A stretch of DNA of 64,000 nucleotides, from assembly GCA_945859605.1 (NCBI GenBank), contig OX243824.1, positions 27,659,640 through 27,723,639 on the forward strand, read 5' to 3'. A program made the position numbers and the translations under genes. The notes below the pieces were generated by a model. That model was given only the letters and a program-made list of their open reading frames with translations, had not been told where the DNA came from and searched no databases. Source of the DNA: Lumbricus rubellus. Taxonomy: Eukaryota; Annelida; Clitellata; Crassiclitellata; Lumbricidae. Below are positions 50,401 to 61,020 of this stretch, in pieces (the stretch's first letter is position 1; each line of letters begins with the position of its first letter).

Positions 50401-53400
50401 AGTGATGAAAAACTGGAAACCCATCCTGGGATTGTATAGACTACAGAGTATTAATGGACAAATGGAACAGTTCTTTCAGCCAGTGGGATGAATAGTCCGA
50501 AAATGCCTTTGAATGTGCTAAACAATCCTGATATTGACCATACAATTAGGCCTACTATTAATCACAATTAATTACCACAATTATTGTGTACGGCTATACA
50601 GTATGTACTGATTAAATCTGTACTAAAGTCGACCAAAGTCAACAATCCTTTTCGATATTGCATCTTAATTGTAGAATCCTTCAGAACAAAACCAAGACAT
50701 CTGAACTAAATATTCTGCTAGGGTTGGACCAGCATATACAACACTAACCTTAACTGAAACATGGTTGGATAGTCTATAGCCACAGCAAGCACCATTCATA
50801 TGCCAGGCTACAAGTTCGTAAACAGATGTAGGACGAATGGATAAGAAGGAGGAGTATGTCCTTTTTATCAGGAATGATACTTATTTCCACTTGATCGAAA
50901 CCGAATGGGTATTACCTAAATCTGGCACTTATGCAAGTTTATTTGCTAATATAAAAAATGGGAAAGAAGTTGGTACTTAGTTCACTGCTCCGTGTCCATA
51001 TATCCGGGCGCGTAGCCAGGAATTTATGATGTAGGGGTATGGCCTGGCCGGCTTCCCTTCCTGACACCAACCCATCAGTATTACAGTAAATAAAAATGGA
51101 ATGAAGTAACAAAGGGAACAAAGAAACAAAGTGAATAAAGTAAGAAAAACAATTGCTACCACAAATTTTTTTTTTGAGTGGATAAATAACCTTTTAAAAA
51201 ACTTTTCCTGAGACAATGGGGTTTAACCATCTAAACCGCTTGTCTACGCCACTGCCATATGTAATGGAAGTACCAAGATGCCATAAACTCACCTCTGATG
51301 TTGCAAGACGTTCCTATCCAGCCATCTGAGCAATTATTTGGACATGTTCCGTCTTCCATTGTGCAGTTGGATCCTTGAAAACAGTGGCACCGATGACTGC
51401 ATAATTCGCCATAGTATCCGTCTTGGCAAGCTATCATAAAACGGATATGAATAGTTATGTCCTATTTCTAATTGACATAATTATGATTACCATAAAATAA
51501 CGAGAAGCAGCAAACAAACAACACTGATTGTGCGTTTAACACTTCTTTAAGTAGGCCGACTCGGAAGTAGAGAGCTGCTAAGGTAGGTTTCATATTGAGA
51601 CACCTAGAAATGTTTTCATAACATGAGCAGGCTAACCCTGCTTGAGTTGTGAGGACGACAAATTGGATCAGAGGGTTACAAATGTGTGCTTTGCCCGAGG
51701 CGCTATTTGGAATAGGGTCGACGGTCGACCTTGGGTTGATTGCAAGGGCGCGATTAAATTCGGTTGTGATGACTTTAATTGAAATCTGAGCATCGCTTGC
51801 CATCTTGTGAATTTGCCATGACAATCCAATATAAAACAGTAGGCCAATTTAAAGTGTATCGGATTGCCATCAATATCCCGCCACTCTGACAGTGCCTGTT
51901 CCATCCTGGATAAAGGAGGAGAACGATACTACTCATGTTTTTATTGCTCAAAGTGAAAGTTGACAAAACACCTTTTTTACATATAATGGACATAGAAACT
52001 AACAAAAAAGCAAAAGGAGAGAATCCTTAAGGCACTACTGTCCCACTGTCAATGTTTCCTAAATACAAGTGCAGATAAACAGCAACAGGTTACGCGAATA
52101 AAGGAGTATTAAATAGAAAATTTATCTTCACTAGTTAACTGCATGATCTGCATCCTGAGAGAAAATCAAAAGGTGGTAATGTGTGTCAATTAGAAATCGT
52201 TAAAAATAAAAGAACATATGCAGATACACACGTCTTAGATGGTGTTTGGTAGTTTAACAGAAGACAGGGTCTAGTAAATGATTTTAAAATTTACGTTTAA
52301 ATAAGGTAAATAAAGCTTGACAATGTATTGTGCGAAAATACACGCACCACTCAACCTTCTATTCATCAAGTGGGCTTTTTAAGATTTCTTGCTTGTACTA
52401 TTTCTCTGTTTTTCTCTTTTACTATTTGCGAAAATGCACTAAGCGATCAATCTAATATTGAACAGGTGGGCTCTATTTTTAGCTATCTTGCTTGCATTAT
52501 GAAAACATGCAGATTATCCGATTTGAAGTTGCTAGTATTAGCCGAAGCATAACATTCACTGCTGACGCTACTACTTAGATTGATGAAAATCACATGATAT
52601 CAGTTAGAGTGCTTCAGAAAGTTAAAAGTTGATGCTGTTAAGTGATTTTTAGTTTACAATATTGAAAGTCTAGCAGTAGTTCGATAACAAAAATAGAATA
52701 GGCTATCATAATTTTCCGATTATGGTGAGGTTGCGCCAGAAGAGTGGGAGGAAGAGAAGGAGAGGTGGATAGGAGGAAAAAACGCTCATATAATATAATT
52801 GAAAATAGAAATTCAAAGATTCCACAACATCTGGCGGACAGTTGAATCGTTCTTGCATTATAATTTATAAGGTTCCGAATTTCGCTTTTGATAAGTTTGG
52901 CCCTGAAGTTTCGAGAAAGAGCGTTGACGGTAAGCCTAGAGCTTGACACCAAAAACGTCAGTGCCAATAATTAATTAAATTGAGCCATGGTAGAGAATGA
53001 TAATCTGGAATCGACGTTTCAGTATTGAAATTACAATAAATATTTCTGTCATTGCTGGTAATCCGATAACCTACTCACAAAAAGTTTTAAAAACATTCAC
53101 GAAAGCCAAATATAACGTTAAAGAAAGACATTAACTTAGACCGATAGAGACGAACAAACACAACATACCAGAAAGTCCCATTTATTGTACTATCAGACAT
53201 AGATTGCGTAAGAGAAGAGTTGGCCATTCACAAACCAAATTTTTTACCAAGCTTTCGGCTCAAAAGGCAACTATTCTATACGAATCCAACACCAAGAAAT
53301 GGGCTCTGACCAATTGAAAAGTGGCATAGGCTAATCAACCGTTGATACTTTTATTTGAACTAGCAAACTGTTTCCAAGTGCTCATCAAATGTTTTGTAGA

Positions 53401-56400
53401 TTTCATAAACGATATCTTCACGTACTTGAGTAAACGTCGTTGGCATTTTGACCTCCACACTGATCAGATGGAAAGCCAGGGCAACCGCAGTCATGCGCTG
53501 GACATGACTTGCCACAATTACTCGAGCTTCCTGTTGCTGAGTAAGAACTATTTCCACAAAAACAAACGTATCCGTGCTGAAATTACAACAATATATTGCT
53601 CTTAAAAAGACTGCGGTCTGACTGTGATATTTACCGATGGAGCAACTACAAGTCTACGATAATTGTTTGACCTAACAGTTAGGCATAATGGATATTTTAC
53701 TCACAGATTTTTGGAGCACATCAAGACGAGGATCCATACGTTTTGTGAGTGCAATACGTTGACCTGCAGTTGCGTAGCAACCTGGGCCAGATGTCCCTAT
53801 AGACTGAACGCTTATCCACTAAGGAGCCTGTAACGACTGAAGATAATAGGAGAGCTATAAACTGCTTTTAGGCATAAAAACCAGCATATAAGTTTATATC
53901 ATCAATCATCAAGCCACACATAGTTCAAGGCAAAGCATGAAACCACGAGAATAATGACAGCTCGGTTCACTGCCGAAACCATGAAGGGATAGTTTGCGCG
54001 CTTCCTATACATGCTATACACTGTTTTTGGCTAGACTTATTTAACTTCAGTAGGTGGCACTGCTGTCCCAATTTGTTCGTATACTGACCGCATAGAAAAT
54101 ATAGAGCAAGAAGCAAGGAACACACGAAACATGGAACATAGAGACGAGGTAAGGGCAGGAACATAGCAGGAAACATCACATGGAACATATAAGGGGCGAT
54201 GAGCAATGGGTATCAGGCAACATTGCAGGGAACATGGGACATCACACGGAACACAAGGGAATATAAGCGAACATGCAACAAAGAACATGGAACGTAAGGA
54301 ACATGAAAAATCACAGGGAACATTGTTGAAAGAGTATGTGGAACACAGGACAAGGAACACGGAATGGACAGCCATGAACAATTGAACATGGAACCTGAGG
54401 AACATTGAACATAACAGAGGCATTTTAGAACACGCACGGAATGTGGAACACAACAAGGACCGTGAAACGCAAGGAACATGGACCATCAAAAGGAGCATCA
54501 GAAACATTAAGGAACTTGGGCCACAGAATATGCAACAAGGACTGTGGAACACAAGGAACAGAAACATCAGGAACATAAGGAACGTGAAACATCAAAGGGA
54601 ATATCAGAGGCATTAAAGAACACGGAAGGCGGAACCGGCAACAAGGACCTCAGAATGTAAGAAACATGGACTATCAGAAGAAACGTCAGAAATATTAAGG
54701 AACATGGAACGCGTAATACGCAAAAAGGAATGTGGAACATAATGAACATGGAACATCACACGGAACATCAAAAACATTGAAGAACATGGAGCGCGGAGCA
54801 CACTACAGTGCGGTACCACAAAACAAGGACCGTGAACACAAGGAACAGGGAACTCGAGGAACAAGAAACATCACAGGGAGCAACCGAAATATGAAGGAAT
54901 AAGGAGCACGGAACGCGAAATATGCAACGAGGACCATGGAACACAAGAAACCTGGAACATCACAGGGAACGTCAGGGAACAAGGAATACAGAGAACATGG
55001 AACATCAATGAGCAGAAGAGAACATAGGGCACATCACAGAGATCGTGGTAACAAGAAACATCGACGGGAACATCACGGGTTAGAGAACATAGGCTTAGAG
55101 AACGAGGGAACAAGGGACACAGAGAACACAACTACTCACTACATAATATCATTCTTACTACTACTACGTTGAGCGCGGTGGTGCAGTAGGTATGTTCGTC
55201 GCCTTGCAGCCAAAGGGTTGCACGTTCGAATTCACCTCATTTCGCCGCGTAGGGACCGTGGGCAAGTCCTTCACTCGCAATTGCTCAGCGCTTCGACACG
55301 AAACTCCGATGCAGTGTCCGCTCTGTAGTCGGGACCGCCTCTGAGTAGGGAGCTTGAAGGTGCGCTATAACAAGAGCACATACAAACAAGTAGTGAGTAG
55401 TTGTGGTACCGCACTGTAGTGTTTTAATGGGAAGAAGCAGCAATGCTAGTAGTATATTTTTATGGAGGAAGACACTTTGTAATGGGGAGTTTCCCTCCCA
55501 CAAATACGAGGAAAATTTGTTACCCTGGATGGCAATAATTCGTTTAACGACACTGTGCCATAACAAGGATGATTTGCCTTGCCCTCTTCCCTAATCCAGG
55601 CATGATAATGGCACTAAGGATCGGACGTGCAGTGGGAAGCTTACGCCCATGTGTTTTACAATACTGCACTTCGCAATGGTAATTAAGCCCATATTCAGTG
55701 GGACTTGTCCCTTTTGGTGTACCTATTGCTACCACAATGTTATTCTGCCTGCTCTTTATGAGAATTTAGTGTTGCTGATTGTGTTTATGCTTAGTTAAGT
55801 ATGTAGGCATAATTGAATTGGGACCAAAAATTTCTTTGTCTATATCATGAAATTCCAGTCGACTTATGGGCGAGGTCCGTAAATTGCGAACGCCATCGGC
55901 TTCTAGCGAACTATTTATTTTAAACCACAAATTTCAGCCAAGTGCGCACACCATCCCTTCTTACACCAAGGCCGAAAATTAACGCTGCCTTTCAAGAGTC
56001 CATAATTGTTGTTACGGAAAACCGGAAAAAGCAGAGTCAAGAAGACATTTTTTCGTCAAAAAGCTTTTCGATCGGAAAAAAAATAATAGCCTCGAAGCCA
56101 TTTCTCCATGTAACTTCTGCGGCGATTAGTATTTTAGTTACAGATGAAAATATTGATAACAAACCACGAATTGGGATGACGGATGAAAATCTTCAGATCA
56201 AAACAAGAAGCGGGCTGATTTTTCTGATATTTTTAGTGCAATAAATAAGATGATTCAAGCAAATTACAGTTTGCAGGGGGTAATGTTTAGGAGCGGGATA
56301 ATTTGAAACCGTTACACCGGTTTAGAACCTCTGCTGTGGCTATGTACAGGGTGCGCCAAAAAAAGACCCCCCTAAGATTTTTGCCAATATCTTGACCAAA

Positions 56401-59400
56401 AGTAAGAATTTTGAGATGAAATTTTACTGTCTTAAAGACAATTCATATTTACACATGATGGCCAGATTTCATCAAAATATTTCAAACAGAACAAAAATTA
56501 TGCCACTTTTAGGGAGGTCACCCACCGTTTTTTGACGATTCAAAAACGCGACGCAACAAAAAGTAATGAAAATTCAATCTAATTATTCTGGCCAATATCT
56601 TGGCCAAAAGTACGAATATTGTGAAATTTTGCAGGCTTAAAGACAATTCATATCTGCATATGATGGTCAAATTTAATCAAAATATTTCCAAAACAACAAA
56701 AGTTATACCACTTTTAGTAAGGCCACCCCCCAATTTTTGACAATTCAAAGACGTAACGCAGCAAAAACACGATCTTATTAAGTCTCATCTCAAATAATTA
56801 TTATAAAATAGCCTTGATATTGACAGATGATCATTATTATTACTATTTAAAAAATAAACAAGGTACCAGCGTAGCTGCACGTCACTGAGAAGTCACTTAG
56901 CAAGATGACAATCAAATTCTTAAAATTAGAAATAGCAAGGAATCTGTCCGATAGTCAACAGGTCCATCAAGAACTCTGCATAGAGACTCAAAATAAGTTT
57001 TGGCACGGGTGGTGGGCACATTGAACACAAGTTGTGAAGCACTACCAAGTTCATTTGACAACAGTTATTTGTGATGAGACTTTAAAATCGTGTTTTTGTC
57101 ACTTTTTGTTGCGTTTTGTTTTTGAAACGTCAAAAAACCGTGGATGGTCTCACTAAAAGTGGCATAACTTTTGTTCCGTTTTAAATATTGTGATGAAATC
57201 CGGCCACCATGTGTAGATATGAATTGTCTATAAGACTGTAAAATTTCATTTCGATATTTTTATTTTTGGCCAAGATATTTGCAAAAAACCTTAAAAAACT
57301 GGGTTTCGTTTTTGAAACGTCAAAAAACGGTGGGTGACCTCCCTAAAAGTGGCATAACTTTTGTTCTGTTTGAAATATTTTGATAAAATCTGGCCATCGT
57401 GTGTAAATATGATTTGTCTATAAGCCTGTAAAATTTCATTTGGAAATTCTTACTTTTGGTCAAGATATTGGCAAAATTCTTAGGGGGGGTCTTTTTTTGG
57501 CGCACCCTGTATATAGCCTAAATTTGCTTTCACGTAAAAGAATATATTTCTATGTAGGACCAAAAGATGGTGGTGCCTATCGCCACCATTTTTAAAAGTT
57601 GTGGTTGCTGGACACCACTCCAGTCGGTGCTTAATGCATCTGCTCGCTTGATTGCCCGCCTCCCTCGTTTCTCTCACATTTCAAATTTTATGACTGAACA
57701 CCTTAATTGGCTTCCCTTAACTACACAGACTCAATATAAAATTCTCTTTCTTACATATAAGATGTTCTTGGGTAAAGCTCCTTGCTACCTCTGTGATCTT
57801 ATTAGGCGACCTATCTCGTCTACCACTGGACGTCCTCTCCGCTACCGTCATGACCTTCTTGTTCCACGGTCTCGGACTGCTACAGCCCAGCATCGTGCCT
57901 TTGCTTCTGTTGGCCCTCTGCTTTGGAATGGTCTCCCTACTATAATTCGTACTCAGATCTTTTCTGGAAGCACTGCTGTTTCTGCGCGTTTCCTTAAAAC
58001 TTTTCTTTTTCCAAGAGGATCTTCGCACTGGGAGCGCCTCTGATTAGGTTGTACTGTGAGAGGCGCTTTATAAATCCAAAAATAGTATAGTATAGTAATA
58101 GAAAATTATGCCAATGCTTAGGCCTAGCCTACTTATTTTACTTACTTTATTACCTACCGAAGCCACATGTTCTGCATGTTCACGATGTCGTAGGCCTACA
58201 TTTTCACATAACCTGCATTTCATGTAAGGCTTACATTACAAGTTAAAATATCTCTGTCGAATAGGCTAATATGCCAACCTGTAAACCAACGTATGATCCA
58301 AGGTGAGTTCTGCAACGATCCACGCATAACTGAATAGTCATTAATTTGTCATCGCGCAATAGCTCTGGAAAACCGTTATACCTCGAGTCATTGAAACAAC
58401 CATAATGTGCCAATTGAGATGCTGAAACTTAAACATTTGAACTCAGGTTAAAATTGGACATTCTGAAATTACACTTCTGAAAACGTAGGCTACAATGTTG
58501 CGATCAACGGAAAATATGCCAATTGCATAGACGACGCCTCATGAAAACTGTCAGAGTCGTTAAACTGTGCTAGATGTAGGCCTAATTATTCGTTATTCTC
58601 ATACACAATTTTGAAAAAGATTAAACAAATTAAAGTAAGCTTACTCAAATCACAGAGGGATACGTTTGCTCTGCCACAGCGGTAAAGTTTTCTCAACAAT
58701 CATACTAAAGATAATTAAGCAAAAAGGAGATAAGAGAAGATCTTATCGGAAGCGCAGGCAGGAATCAGAGCGAACAGTACGCAGCTATTTTTAAGACTAA
58801 AGCTTCCCATCCTGCACTTTCTATGCCGCGCAAGGTGGGTCACAAAATGTGACACCGTCACCTAGGATTCTCCTATAGTCTTAAGACACCTCTTCTCTGA
58901 CTTCAATGCTGCCTGCTGGTCGCACCCCATTGGTCGTTGGTGGTAATTCCAGGTGTAGCTAGATGCCAGGCTTAGCCTACTAGGTGTTCCACAAGGATAA
59001 GTCCATTCTGCACACGGCTGATTGGTTGTTACTTCCGTTTCCAAATGACTTTGCAACAACTGGTTAGAATACTTCATAGCACTCTGATGACGTTCCGGCC
59101 TATGTTCTTTTTCCTGCGTCTATTCAACCAAAAATGATTAGTCCGCCAATTTGACGCCCTTTCCCATGATATATACACTTGTGGATGTCTTCCAATCGCC
59201 TCTCATTAAACCCTTCATAACTCAACTTAAAAACTCCGGAAAACCATCTGAAAAGTGACATTTCGCTTCCCTCCTGAACACTTTGCCCAATTTGCGTACG
59301 GCATAATTGAACTTCGGTGTTTGACCTAAGTGTCACGCTGGACAGCTCACTCACATTTTTTGCACATATATGCTACAATCAACCTTGCACGATACTCTTA

Positions 59401-60930
59401 CTTCCCCTTCCGGTGTCTTAGGTTCATTCGTAGGCCTATATAAAACAATCCGCAGCAGCATTACACAAACGAGTGCACATACAAACAAGCAACCGTTGGA
59501 AATAAGCTGTACTTCATTCATTTATTCCGAGACTTTATATAGCATCCTTTTAAGAGGATCTCTATGCGCTGGTAGATAATAAATAGGCTTAGGATGTTAA
59601 GTGTTAATTCAGCAATGAAATACTTCAATCGGCAGTTACCGTAATCTGTTTTAATTGAATATAATAATTACCTGCAGTTCCATTGCATAGAGTTCCGTTC
59701 CATCCAGTTGCACAGATTCCATTTAGACAAGATCCTTTGGATAAAATACATGGTCTATCTTTTAAGCAATGACATTCTTTGTCGCACGAAGTTCCGTACC
59801 GACCATATGGACACACTAATACAGTTTCAAAACAATTAAAGAAATTAAGATAATACATATAATCTTGCGTAGCAACAGCAATCAGAAGTTAGACGCTTTA
59901 TAAGCCTTTTGCAGATTATCTTTGTGCAGAAAACTTATCAAAATGGAGATATGAGTCCTTATAGAAGAAAACTGTATATGCCATGCAATAAAATGTCTTT
60001 CAATTTCTCTATTAATAACAATTATTATATAGTCTTGTTCGAAAAAGTGACCTCAAAGTGAATAATAGTCCTTTCATGCTCATTGTGCAATTTGGGGTTG
60101 ATAGGCCTACTCATTTCTGATTCGATAACAATGATAGCAATTTGCTTTACCTGAATAAATGGAATTTTGTAGATTCCCACCACAATAATACGAAGCATTT
60201 CCAGGGCAGTTTACACTGCATTCCAGACTTAAACCATAAGTTCCGTAACTGTCTCCACAGAAACATCTTTTTCCATTCTAAAACAAATTCATGCATCCTC
60301 TGAATTAAAATAATCTCCACTGTATAGTGTGCATGTAGGCTATGTTTGCAATGAAATGTAGCCTAGACTAAGTATGTAGAATTTAATCCACGAGAACGGA
60401 TTCCCCACCACAGAGTGTAAGCGGTGTCCACGGTAAAAGGTGAATAAAGCTGCAAACAGAATATAAAATTTAGATTGGAACACAATACAAATGACACAAT
60501 GTCACTCTAAGCAAACGCCGATAGCCTACCTTTGAAGTTTTCTAAAAATCTTAGAAACGGGAACTACTTTCATCAGAGACAAAATCAGCACAGTGAATCA
60601 TATTTTGCAAAACTACCTGAGCTCCTGCGTATGTTTTGCTTCTGCTCCTGCAGTGTTCTATGCACAAAGAAATTGTCATCGATTGCAAGTCTTCTCCGCC
60701 TTCAAGATCTGGAACTGTGACATCATCTTGATAGCATCCGATGTATTGCTCGTCTAGAACGCCTACAAATTAAATCCAATGACATGTAACCACATGATCA
60801 ATATAAATTATTATTATTACCATTATTTTTTCCATTTTAATTTAAAAATTATTATAATTGTTGCTATTATTATCATTATTACTATTATCATTATTATTAT
60901 TTTTGACAAAGGTTCCGAAGAATAATAATC

Positions 60931-61020
<90 letters not shown>

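Noticed and set aside
53360..53557. Open frame of 65 residues over exon 6 in another frame
   Set aside because: The phase-consistent frame gives a clear WSC second half; the other frame is a shadow.
53714..53815. A possible exon reading [20 protein letters not shown] with a good GTGAGT donor
   Set aside because: A clear WSC2 first half with the right phases lies at 58,279-58,421 and joins exon 6 directly; this segment lacks the WSC cysteines.
54037..55131. Cys/Phe/Pro-rich open frames on the minus strand
   Set aside because: They arise from the degenerate GGAACAT satellite and have no domain or splice support.
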